From Parachlamydiales bacterium (GTDB lineage Bacteria; Chlamydiota; Chlamydiia; Chlamydiales; JABDDJ01): a stretch of DNA of 64,000 nucleotides. The position numbers and the translations under genes are program-made. The notes beneath the pieces were generated by a model, which was not told where the DNA came from, did no database searches, and saw nothing but the letters and a program-made list of their open reading frames with translations. Of the stretch, positions 43,401-51,015 are shown piece after piece. The DNA is taken from contig JBAZCF010000002.1 of the NCBI GenBank assembly GCA_041671045.1, positions 1 to 64,000 of the forward strand, given 5' to 3'. Numbering within the stretch: the first letter of the stretch is position 1; each line of letters begins with the position of its first letter.

Positions 43401-43961
43401 TCCAACCTCAGATAGTAGCGCTTGAACTTCGGGGGGATTGTACTTTTTAATAGAAAGAAATAATTCAACGGGTATCTGATCGCCAATTAATCTTAAATCA
43501 GATTTGACGTGTCGAGGGAGTACTTCATTAGTAAAATATACAAATAAGGTATCCTTATCAAAACAATACATTAACGGTCTGTTGAGGTCATTATTAATTT
43601 TATTTAATTTTCTTGTGCACTCATTAATTGTATTTTCGGATTTATTCGCGATAGCTAACTTTAATATCCCCAATATTTCTATTTTATTTATATCCTCATT
43701 TGATTGAATAGCTCCAAGTATATTTCTGCATACTGAATCTATTTTTTCATGAAATATTGAATCCAGGGATTTTTCACATAAATGACAAACTCTATTTAAT
43801 AAGGGTTTTGGTAGGATATCACTACGTATTTCTTGAAGTATTGCCTCTTGAAGGAGGTGAGTATCCTCCAATAAACTTTCTACAAGGTCATCTGCTGGGG
43901 ATGAAATATTGTCAAAGGATGGATCTTGTGATGTTGTTAAACGAGGCAAAATATAAGACAT
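40410..43961 (-). CDS. LRR-HECT E3 ubiquitin-ligase-like effector
   Basis: 1183 residues, no signal peptide. Residues about 1-200 are helical with no family recognised. About 205-775 hold some 25 leucine-rich repeats (L-xx-L-x-L-S-x-C/N-xx-L). From about 850 a HECT domain follows: an EIGDDMSGLSKDYFAQLF start (the E-x-G-D-x-G-GL-x-x-x-F pattern of the N-lobe) and a C-lobe with LQSFLIYTVGS and ASRTCSDTLEIPP. Cys1151, 33 residues from the end, is the expected catalytic cysteine. HECT ligases form a thioester with ubiquitin; bacteria lack ubiquitin, so a host-directed secreted effector is the best reading. Followed by a truncated copy at 40085. Confidence 0.8.
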   Translation of the reverse strand: MSYILPRLTTSQDPSFDNISSPADDLVESLLEDTHLLQEAILQEIRSDILPKPLLNRVCHLCEKSLDSIFHEKIDSVCRNILGAIQSNEDINKIEILGILKLAIANKSENTINECTRKLNKINNDLNRPLMYCFDKDTLFVYFTNEVLPRHVKSDLRLIGDQIPVELFLSIKKYNPPEVQALLSEVGEKISALHINSCNTNDLKNALILCPNLYYLDISKCSKFSLADIPSLKKLKELFISDCEDIESFPDFSQMVKLEQLAIINCPDFKIEHLTSLPSLLELSLSELKITALPDFSHFPSLKKLFIQSCKITELDITYLQKLTHLSLKKCNKIKTFPDFNQLIDLEELDLSKTKITSLNIPDLKKLTILLLASCEKLTQFPEFQALTQLKELNLKWTQVKKVELSGLIHLEKLNLSRCKHLLSLNCSPCLNLKKLKLAGCLFEYINLKGLNRLSYLDLSYSKIKIKFNSSHCPNLKKLNLEECLIESLELVDFMKLKKLQSWGCPNLKSVVLENLQQLSDVSLGCSPLETLRFANLPNLLDLNIQVLSCLIRIEFKNLLFLKSLRISNCPQLLQLPNLQETPRLKILDLKELNLPTLKIENLSSLSHLRLNDFETSNLSIANLPKLSGLNIRNLHCGNDYSGLRNLPSLAELRIVKSGLENQNLSFLSQFPTLKLLDLSYNWLTYLPHELAELTRLQVLDLDFNQIVSSTLSNQIWAYLSGMFSSTPSRPQLSHLRNLRQLSLRGNELTSVPEGIENLTELYYLDLSKNQITSLPQEMILLQRVSTLRDELLDTLLKDLRGAYMLAANKGKTLKIKLAREDFETKRYDLITELASTLTEEHSKLKITYENEIGDDMSGLSKDYFAQLFHAFAEKCLNQGYPSWSLASKLGDPEKLFLSIGTILAFVFRTEGRYPIGDKFSEGLFNSIKNCTNEIIDTPYENLSVQQLDALAHPELKKAVNMPALLKFLDVEDKEEGKQYISVVKNLLDSSGEEVPDEIKSYFGYELKPEVLEIEEEVFYVFKMQADLESIKKYVLDGLRNYCEDELKAVHAIIRGFREMKPVWDARPKFTVELLQSTIQGNSKRETILASLNCKKVKPKYQKWIRKWIKNASPAQLQSFLIYTVGSTSLKAGQQIKVKVRPGLGMASRTCSDTLEIPPKMKKDMLYFYLNGLKGEKQTFTIV

Positions 43962-44096
43962 AAGCTAACTATTAAATTAATTACAATCATTATACTAATG
44001 TTAGTAATTGTTTTGTAGCTTTTTATTTAAAAAATAAAATATTAATTTTATAATTTTAGTATATGAAGTATAACTTAGAAAAAATTGAGGGATAAA

Positions 44097-44130
44097 AAAA
44101 TCCTAGCCCTTTTGCAAAGGCTAGGATTTG
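44097..44130 (-). terminator. Rho-independent terminator of the collagen-like gene
   Basis: Minus-strand AATCCTAGCC (44128-44119) pairs with GGCTAGGATT (44108-44099), loop 10, followed by seven T. It lies 10 bases after the stop of the collagen-like gene. Confidence 0.9.
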
Positions 44131-44140
44131 TGAGGAAGGC

Positions 44141-45274
44141 TTATTTGCTTAATTCGAACTCAAAGCCCACTTGCTCACCGGCACCATGAAGCGCAGATGT
44201 GGGGGCAAAGTGTTGAACTGCGCCATCTTTCGAGGAGATGGAAGCGCTACCAAGGGTTGAACCCATGCCGCTTTGTTCATCTACCATAAAGATAACTTTA
44301 TAACTTCCGGATACAGGAGCTGTGAAGCTGACTGTCTCAGTTTTATTACCCATTGGACCAATTTGAATCGGTGCGCTGGACAAGATCTGATGGTCAGGAG
44401 AAATAACGATTCCGCGCCATGTTCCCATTGCGTTATCTACTGAAGTGCCTTCAAAGTTGATAGTCACAACAGTTTCTGGAGCTTCAATGCTTGCACCGGG
44501 TGAACCTGGAGAACCGGGTGAACCTGGAGAGCCACCTGCTGGACCTGCTGGGCCGGCTGGGCCTGCCGCACCTGAAGCACCCGCTGCGCCGCCTGGACCT
44601 GCTCCGCCGTTAGCACCGTTAGCGCCGCCTGGACCGGCTGGGCCTGCAGCACCTGAAGCACCTGGAGCACCGTTAGATCCACCTGGACCTGAAGCACCTG
44701 CAGCACCTGGAGCACCTGGAGCGCCGCCTGGTCCTGCAGCACCTGGGGCACCTGGAGCGCCATCAGTACCGTTAGTTCCGTTTGTACCGTTAGATCCGGA
44801 TGGGCCGGCTGAACCTGGAGCGCCGCCTGGACCGGCTGGGCCTGCTGCACCTGGAGCACCGGATGGGCCGGCAGGACCTGCAACACCGTTTTGTCCGTTT
44901 TGACCGGCTGGGCCAGCAGGGCCTGGAGGACCGAAAGGACCTTGAAGGCCTTGAGGACCAGTGGGTCCTTCTTCACCTCTGTGGCCTCTTTTGCCGTCAT
45001 GGGCTGAGCATGCACCGGCGATACCGCCTGCAATGGCTCCGATTATTGCAGCGCCAAGGAATGTGCACCAATCAATGCTGCATCCGCAGTCACCGCCACC
45101 GGAGGCAACTACTACAGGGCGATTACTAGAACTGTCGTCATGGAAATATGCTGTACCGCAGGCATCATAATAATAGCCTGCTTGTAGAGCGCTTTCTGGG
45201 GACCATGTTGATAATGTAAAACATGCTGCGGCAAAGATTCCCACCAGGGATCGGCACCAATGCAAGCGTTTCAT
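44141..45274 (-). CDS. Secreted collagen-like (Gly-x-y repeat) surface protein
   Basis: 377 residues. Signal peptide at 1-32 (RSLVGIFAAACFTLS, SALQA site), then a cysteine-rich part with GDCGCSIDWC and a short hydrophobic stretch (FLGAAIIGAIAGGIAGA). Residues about 93-262 are almost perfect Gly-x-y triplets, rich in GPAGPAG, GAPG and GANG, as in bacterial collagen-like proteins. The C-terminal 115 residues look like a beta-rich globular domain. Probably forms a surface triple helix for adhesion. Has its own terminator. Confidence 0.88.
   Translation of the reverse strand: MKRLHWCRSLVGIFAAACFTLSTWSPESALQAGYYYDACGTAYFHDDSSSNRPVVVASGGGDCGCSIDWCTFLGAAIIGAIAGGIAGACSAHDGKRGHRGEEGPTGPQGLQGPFGPPGPAGPAGQNGQNGVAGPAGPSGAPGAAGPAGPGGAPGSAGPSGSNGTNGTNGTDGAPGAPGAAGPGGAPGAPGAAGASGPGGSNGAPGASGAAGPAGPGGANGANGGAGPGGAAGASGAAGPAGPAGPAGGSPGSPGSPGSPGASIEAPETVVTINFEGTSVDNAMGTWRGIVISPDHQILSSAPIQIGPMGNKTETVSFTAPVSGSYKVIFMVDEQSGMGSTLGSASISSKDGAVQHFAPTSALHGAGEQVGFEFELSK
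44483..45000. repeat. Gly-x-y coding repeat region of the collagen-like gene
   Basis: About 170 triplets of a 9-bp pattern (plus strand GGACCTGCTG/GGAGCACCTG-like). It gives long open frames on the opposite strand by composition alone. A likely site for slip-strand length change. Confidence 0.85.
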
Positions 45275-45354
45275 GATATACCTCGATTACGTTGTAATAA
45301 GTTCATTTTCGAACTATGTGGCAAACAATAAATTTAAGTAAAATATTTTTTACG

Positions 45355-46593
45355 TTATTCGTGTCGAAGTGCGGTAATTGGATTCATCGAAGAAGCCTTA
45401 ATCGCTGGGTAAAGCCCTGAAAAAATGCCGACTCCGGAAGCCATTCCCAAAGACAGCAAAATGGACCAAGGTTTGACAATTGTTTGCCATCCGGCGATGG
45501 CGCTGATGCCCCAAGAAAAAAATATTCCGATCACGATGCCCAAAAGTGCGCCTGTGAGAGTAAGAAGGAGTGTTTCTAAGAGGAATTGAACTAGGATATG
45601 CCTTTTATTAGCTCCTACGGCACGTCGGATGCCAATTTCCCGTGTTCTTTCAGAGACAGTGGCTAGCATAATATTCATGATACCAATTCCCCCAACCAGT
45701 AGGGAGATGGCTGCGATACTGCCGAGTACAAGATTAAAAGTCTGCTGAGTACGGTGGGCTTGCTGCATAAGCTCTAGAGGAATAACCATTTGATAGTCTT
45801 CAACCCCGTAGTGTGTTTGTTCCAGAACCCTCCGGGTGACGCGGCTACCCTTTATTATATGGTCGCTATGTGAGAGTTGGACGATAAGTTCATTCAAAGT
45901 ATTTTTAGGGAGAGAGGTGGGGCGTGCGGGAAGGGAAGATTCGCACCCTAAAGGAATAAGGACGCAGGTGTTTAGGTTTCTTGAGGAAAGGGTGTTGGAT
46001 TTGCCTTGGCTCCATTGTTTTGGCGCTAGGATGCCTACAACTTTAAACTGCGTATTTTCAATGCGGATAGTTTGGCCTACATGACCTTGAAGGCCAAGGG
46101 CTTGGGCGATGGAGTGTCCGAGGACGCATACTTGCTGTTTTCTATCCACATCCAGGTTGCAGAGGTTGCGGCCTTCTTGCGGAATGAGACCTTTAATTTC
46201 GGCGAAAGAGCCTGTGACGGCGAGAAGTTCCGGAACAACTTCTGTCGAAGCGCCGGTTATCATTCCTTCTATGACCTTTACGGGAGCAACGTGTTTGATT
46301 TCTTTGTAGGCTTGAGCAATCGCAATGCCATCCTTGGGGCTCAGGCCTTGGGAGCGTTTTTCGTGGGCCTTCTGCTGTTGTTCGTCTGTTAAGTCGATTT
46401 GGCGGACGATAATACTGTTCATGCCTAGTTGTTCAATTTGCTCTAAAGTTTCCTGTTTGGCTCCTTCGCCTATGGAAAGCATAGCAATCACAGCCACGAC
46501 GCCGAATAGAACGCCTAATGTACTTAGTAAAGTGCGGAGGCGGCGCATCATTAATGTGCGGAAGCTTTTGCTTAGAGAATTCCAAATATTCAT
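45355..46593 (-). CDS. MacB-type ABC transporter permease (FtsX family)
   Basis: 412 residues. MacB_PCD periplasmic domain between an N-terminal helix (LLSTLGVLFGVVAVIAMLSIGEGAK) and three C-terminal helices with GSIAAISLLVGGIGIMNIMLATVSERTREIGIRRAVGA, the FtsX signature. Here the ATPase is a separate gene just upstream (4-base overlap), unlike E. coli MacB where both are fused. Acts with the MacA-like adaptor and TolC-like channel in export of peptides, lipoproteins or toxins. Confidence 0.92.
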   Translation of the reverse strand: MNIWNSLSKSFRTLMMRRLRTLLSTLGVLFGVVAVIAMLSIGEGAKQETLEQIEQLGMNSIIVRQIDLTDEQQQKAHEKRSQGLSPKDGIAIAQAYKEIKHVAPVKVIEGMITGASTEVVPELLAVTGSFAEIKGLIPQEGRNLCNLDVDRKQQVCVLGHSIAQALGLQGHVGQTIRIENTQFKVVGILAPKQWSQGKSNTLSSRNLNTCVLIPLGCESSLPARPTSLPKNTLNELIVQLSHSDHIIKGSRVTRRVLEQTHYGVEDYQMVIPLELMQQAHRTQQTFNLVLGSIAAISLLVGGIGIMNIMLATVSERTREIGIRRAVGANKRHILVQFLLETLLLTLTGALLGIVIGIFFSWGISAIAGWQTIVKPWSILLSLGMASGVGIFSGLYPAIKASSMNPITALRHE

Positions 46594-47294
46594 ATTACCT
46601 GTGCGCTGTCACTGATAATTCGTCCGTCTTTCATTTGTACAAGTCTTTTGCAGTGGTTGCCTACGGTTTTGTCGTGGGTTACCATTAGGATGGTCACGCC
46701 TTGGCTATTGAGTTCTTGGAAAAGTTGTAAAATGTTTTCCCCTGTTGCGCTATCCAGGTTTCCGGTGGGTTCATCCGCAAATATCATTAGGGGGTCAATG
46801 GCTAGCGCGCGAGCAATGGCAACCCTTTGCATTTCGCCGCCGGAAAGTTCTTTTGGAACATGGTGAAGCCTTTTAGAAAGGCCGACACGATCGATACTTT
46901 CGAGGATGCGTTGATGAGAGTTAGCTCTTTTTTGTTTTTGGTATAGGAAAGGGACTTCAACATTTTCATATACGTTCAGCTGATGGATTAAATTGAACGA
47001 TTGAAAGACAAACCCTATGCTAGAAGCGCGGAGAGAGGAGAGCGAAGTGTCATCCAAATCGGCAATATTTTGGCCTTCTAAATAATATTCTCCTTGTGAG
47101 GGCTTATCCAGGCACCCCAAGAGGTGCATGAGCGTTGACTTGCCTGATCCGGAGGGGCCCATGATAGCAACAGATTCCCCTTTGCGAATAGTTAAATCTA
47201 CTTCTTTAAGGGCCTCAACGGTAGTGTCGCCCATGCGGTAAAACTTGCTGAGCTTGCGTATATCTACCAGAGGAAGGTCAGCAGGTTGACTCAT
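46590..47294 (-). CDS. ABC transporter ATPase, MacB/LolD type
   Basis: 234 residues. Walker A GPSGSGKST at about residues 45-53, the Q-loop FVFQSFNL, signature LSGGEMQRVAIARAL, Walker B MIFADEPTGNLD and the switch histidine in MVTHD are all intact. Belongs to the MacB/LolD class, which drives MacB-type permeases. It sits between the adaptor gene and the permease gene, overlapping each by 4 bases. Confidence 0.95.
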   Translation of the reverse strand: MSQPADLPLVDIRKLSKFYRMGDTTVEALKEVDLTIRKGESVAIMGPSGSGKSTLMHLLGCLDKPSQGEYYLEGQNIADLDDTSLSSLRASSIGFVFQSFNLIHQLNVYENVEVPFLYQKQKRANSHQRILESIDRVGLSKRLHHVPKELSGGEMQRVAIARALAIDPLMIFADEPTGNLDSATGENILQLFQELNSQGVTILMVTHDKTVGNHCKRLVQMKDGRIISDSAQVI

Positions 47295-48772
47295 GGTGAA
47301 CCTGGAAGTATGTATTCTGGAGAGGGCGTTGTTAATGCGACTTGATCGCCGGACTGGAGGCCTTCAGTAATTTCAATCCACTGGTCGTTATGTGCACCTA
47401 TCCTTATGGGCGTAACTACAAATGAATTTTGCCGTGCCACATAGCAGCAGGATTTTTTATTTTCTACAAAAACTGCTGAAACAGGTACAGTGAGGGTATT
47501 TTCAAGTTTATCGGTTAAGATAGTAGCCCTTGCAGTCATGCCGGGACGTAGTTTTTCGTCTGTATTGCTCATGGCTATCTTTACTTCAAAGTATTTTTCT
47601 ACACCGTTGCGGGCCATGTCGGCTAAAGCGAGGACACCGATGGATTGGACATTACCTTTAAAGAAGACTTGGGGATAGGCATCGACTTCAATTAATACAG
47701 ATTTACCGATTTGTACCTTATATAAGTCTACTTCGCGTACTTTTGTTTTAACAATCATAGTATTTAGATCGGGAAGATCTAAAATGGGCTGGTTGCGTAC
47801 GAGGATATCGCCCACACGCGGCTTGCGCTTTTGTCCTGTACGGTATTCTTCACGGTGGACAATCATTCCATGAGTAGGGGCGCGTATTTCTGTTTGGGCC
47901 AGCTCCATTTGCGCTGCATGCAATTGTGAGAGAAGGTCTTTTTTGACATGTTCAGCTTGTTGTAGGGCAGCTTGGGCTTTTTCTATTTTATATTGCCCCC
48001 CTTTGATAACTTCATCTTGACGCAGTTGGCATCTTCTGAGTGCAGTTTCAGCTTTTTTTACGATCATGGGGTGGACATGTTCGCTATATGTCTCGTATTG
48101 GAGCTTGGCGTTCTCATAAGCTTCCCGTTCTTCCTGCAGCTTTTTTTCGGCCTGTTTCCTTTCGGCATGATTGATATAGCCTGCTTCTTCCATTTTGATG
48201 AGGTCATCGGAATATGCGCTCAGCTCTTCGTATTTTGACCAAGATTTCTGCATCGCAGATTCCAGACGGAAAAGTTCCAGGGGGCCATCCCCTTTTACAG
48301 TTTTCTGCAGTTCTAAGTTGGCTGATTCGATTTCATATTCGCAAGTTTTCTCTTCGACATCCGCTTGGTTTTTCTCCCATTCAAGCGTTTGAATTTGCAT
48401 ACTGATGATCGCTGACTGGTCGTTGATTTTAGTTTTGAGCTCAGCGATTTTTTCTTCGAAGGGTGTCGGATCCATTTTAACTAAGATCTGATGGGGTTCG
48501 ACCGTGATGCCATCGGGAATAAGATAGATAACTTTACCTTGGTCGCCTCTGATTGAAGAGGCTATAATAGTGGAACGTGCGGCTTCTAATTCCCCTACTG
48601 TGGGAACTTCTACGGCAAAGCTTCTAGGCTGGGCTTCTGAAAGCAAGACAATATCTTCGCCAGGGTCTTTATCTTGGTTAAAGTACGTTCGAGAGTTAAC
48701 TATCAGGAAAAGGGTTAAGGTAAATAGTCCTGACCACAGGATAAAACGCCTCAGTTTATTCTTTAAAAACAT
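47291..48772 (-). CDS. MacA/HlyD-type periplasmic adaptor
   Basis: 493 residues, one N-terminal anchor helix (FILWSGLFTLTLFLIVN). A long alpha-hairpin coiled coil covers about residues 115-300, flanked by lipoyl-like halves; AELAQTEIRAPTHGMIVHREEYRTG and the DTEKLRPGMTARATI region are standard adaptor features. It joins the ABC permease to the outer-membrane channel. The coiled coil is longer than in E. coli MacA. Overlaps tolC-like and ATPase genes. Confidence 0.9.
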   Translation of the reverse strand: MFLKNKLRRFILWSGLFTLTLFLIVNSRTYFNQDKDPGEDIVLLSEAQPRSFAVEVPTVGELEAARSTIIASSIRGDQGKVIYLIPDGITVEPHQILVKMDPTPFEEKIAELKTKINDQSAIISMQIQTLEWEKNQADVEEKTCEYEIESANLELQKTVKGDGPLELFRLESAMQKSWSKYEELSAYSDDLIKMEEAGYINHAERKQAEKKLQEEREAYENAKLQYETYSEHVHPMIVKKAETALRRCQLRQDEVIKGGQYKIEKAQAALQQAEHVKKDLLSQLHAAQMELAQTEIRAPTHGMIVHREEYRTGQKRKPRVGDILVRNQPILDLPDLNTMIVKTKVREVDLYKVQIGKSVLIEVDAYPQVFFKGNVQSIGVLALADMARNGVEKYFEVKIAMSNTDEKLRPGMTARATILTDKLENTLTVPVSAVFVENKKSCCYVARQNSFVVTPIRIGAHNDQWIEITEGLQSGDQVALTTPSPEYILPGSP

Positions 48773-50229
48773 GGTTTCTCCGCCAGTACCCCAAGGTTAT
48801 TAGTAAAAATATATTCTCCATTGATGTGTTCCACAAGAGCGGAGAGATATGCGATATGTGCGTTTCTTAGATTTCTTTCGGCTTGTATGACATCAAAGTT
48901 ATTGGCAAATCCGCGGTCAAACTTGATTTGGGAAAGGTATAATTCCCCTTCGGCATTCTTTATCTGTTCTTCCTGCAGGAGTATTCTTTTTTTTGCCTGA
49001 TTGAGGATGCGGATACTTCTCCTAACTTCCATTGTGATGATGGTTTCTGACTGCTCCAAATTACGATAGGAAGCATCCAAATTCATCAGGGCATTTTCAT
49101 AGAAGTTTTTCTCGGAATACCGGCATAGATTACTATTCGCTAAAAGACCTACGCCCCAGGTATTGGTATTGCTCCATTCATAAGAAAGGATTTCTCTGCC
49201 GTAGGGTGCATATCCATTGACTAACGCGGGGTCCGTATCACGATAGGATTGAACGACACGGCCGAGCCAGGCTTTATGGTCAAAAAATAAGCTAATATCG
49301 GGCAGCATATTTTCTTTTGCATAGTTGAGCTGCCTTTTACTTTCCCAAATAATATCCTGCGCTTGATCTAATTCTATTCTACGATCTAGAGCAGCAGCTA
49401 CGGCTTCTTCACCGGTGAATTCAATGTCTGTGTACATCATGGGCACTGAGACATTGACAGGCAAATCCATGGGGAGAGCCAGAAGCTCACGGAAAATGTC
49501 GTAGGCTTCTTCCAGCCTTTCTTCCGCTCCTGTCAAATTATCTTCTGCATGGCGGAGCTCTGTTTCAGCACGATAGACATCCAAGCTATCTGAAAGCCCG
49601 ATCTTTTCTTTGAGTTTTGCTGCTTGTGCGTAACCTTTGATCCTTTCAAAGGATTCGCGGTTAAACCGCACGATTTCTTCTTGTTTAACAATTTCATACA
49701 TGGCGGCAATAACGCGCACCATGAGCTTGGTTTGTGCGCTATAAAGAGACCGGATAGCACCGCGCTGTGTGAAGGCTGCAGCCTGAATACGGCTGGTATT
49801 ATACCAATAGCCGCTGCCTCTAAAAAGGGGCTGGCTGATAAAAGCCCCTAATGCAAAAGAAACTTTTTTTCGTTCTAAACTTATGCCCGGGCTTAAGTTT
49901 ACCCTGGTTCCGGTTGTCCAGCGTTTATTAAAGTCATAGCCTAGGGTTGTACTTAATCCCCCGCCTCGGCCGCCGCCGCCGGCAACGCCACCGCGGCCGT
50001 TAGGTCCGTATTGCCAATTGAATTCGGTATATTCATATTCAAGATTGATATTAGCTCGGGCAACGGAATCGATACTATTGATGAGATTGCGATTAGCTTC
50101 CATTGCACGGGTAACAGCGCTTTGGATGTCCCACTGGTTTACTTCGATGCAATCTTGTGAGAATAGAGAGGAATAAATCGACGTAAAACTGAATAATAGT
50201 ACTATGAGAAGACGCATTCTTATACTCAT
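48763..50229 (-). CDS. TolC-like outer-membrane efflux protein
   Basis: 488 residues. Signal peptide at 1-24 (LLIVLLFSFTSIYSSLFS). Two OEP-type repeats with long helices (AAKLKEKIGLSDSLDVYRAETELRHAEDNL, and KFDRGFANNFDVIQAERNLRNAHIAYL). A glycine-rich stretch (GPNGRGGVAGGGGRGGG, residues about 77-92) is unusual for the family. First gene of the efflux operon; the promoter should lie in the 66-bp spacer shared with the divergent gene at 50296. Confidence 0.9.
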   Translation of the reverse strand: MSIRMRLLIVLLFSFTSIYSSLFSQDCIEVNQWDIQSAVTRAMEANRNLINSIDSVARANINLEYEYTEFNWQYGPNGRGGVAGGGGRGGGLSTTLGYDFNKRWTTGTRVNLSPGISLERKKVSFALGAFISQPLFRGSGYWYNTSRIQAAAFTQRGAIRSLYSAQTKLMVRVIAAMYEIVKQEEIVRFNRESFERIKGYAQAAKLKEKIGLSDSLDVYRAETELRHAEDNLTGAEERLEEAYDIFRELLALPMDLPVNVSVPMMYTDIEFTGEEAVAAALDRRIELDQAQDIIWESKRQLNYAKENMLPDISLFFDHKAWLGRVVQSYRDTDPALVNGYAPYGREILSYEWSNTNTWGVGLLANSNLCRYSEKNFYENALMNLDASYRNLEQSETIITMEVRRSIRILNQAKKRILLQEEQIKNAEGELYLSQIKFDRGFANNFDVIQAERNLRNAHIAYLSALVEHINGEYIFTNNLGVLAEKPCF

Positions 50230-50295
50230 TTTTCACAATGGAAAAGATTATAGGGTGTCTTATACACAAAGAAATATTTTTATAGGCATCTTTCT

Positions 50296-50850
50296 ATGGA
50301 AAAATTAAATCTTGTCCACTTATTTCAAGAAATTGGGATGTTATCTGACACTCCGCGCTCAGGATTTGCTTTCCTTGGATCAAGCCAGCAATCTGTTGCT
50401 GAACATAGCTATAGAATGACGATGATAGCCTATTATTTGGCTAAATGGAGTAAAGCTCCGGTGAATAGAGAAAAGCTCCTATTGCTTTGTTTGCATCATG
50501 ATTTTCCGGAAGCGCGTACCGCAGATCATAATTATGTGAATAAACGCTATTTACGGGTCGACGAGTCAAAGCTTTATGGAGATTATCAAAATGAGCTCCC
50601 TTTTAGCCAGGAAATCATTGCTTTATTAAAAGAATACGATGAAGGAGAGACAATCGAAGCTAAAATAGCGCACGATGCAGATCAGTTGGAGTTGCTTTGT
50701 GTGCTAAAGAAGGAATGGGATTTAGGAAATAAAGCAGCGGAACGCTGGTTTAATAAAGTGGAGCAACGTCTAGCTACTGCGGAGGCCAAAGATTTGGCAA
50801 CTGTTTTAAGAACAACATCTTATGATTCTTGGTGGCAGAGACTTGTCTAG
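50296..50850 (+). CDS. HD-domain phosphohydrolase, YfbR-like
   Basis: 184 residues. Metal site residues: His in AEHSYRM, HHD in CLHHDFPEAR, and Asp in AHDADQLELL. The pattern is of the HD_3 family, which includes the 5'-deoxynucleotidase YfbR and similar enzymes acting on nucleotides. Divergent from the efflux operon. No ribosome site stands out, but the frame is long and clean. Confidence 0.88.
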   Translation: MEKLNLVHLFQEIGMLSDTPRSGFAFLGSSQQSVAEHSYRMTMIAYYLAKWSKAPVNREKLLLLCLHHDFPEARTADHNYVNKRYLRVDESKLYGDYQNELPFSQEIIALLKEYDEGETIEAKIAHDADQLELLCVLKKEWDLGNKAAERWFNKVEQRLATAEAKDLATVLRTTSYDSWWQRLV

Positions 50851-51015
50851 TTTCTGATCAAAGTCACTATTAGGGCAAAAAATCTTTTTTATTATTATTT
50901 ACTATACTGAGTAATAGTTACTATTTACATAAAATTAATATTAATAGAATTGTAACTTTACAATTTAATTCATATAATAATATTGTAAGATAATAACTTT
51001 ATTTGGGTATTTGTT

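Noticed and set aside
44445..44903. Long plus-strand open frame opposite the collagen-like gene (and two similar ones nearby)
   Set aside because: It is the mirror of Gly-x-y coding repeats; GC-rich 9-bp periodicity keeps all frames open, and there is no ribosome site.
44483..45000. Repeat region that could be taken for a CRISPR array or satellite
   Set aside because: The period is 9 bp, in frame, with no spacers, and encodes Gly triplets.
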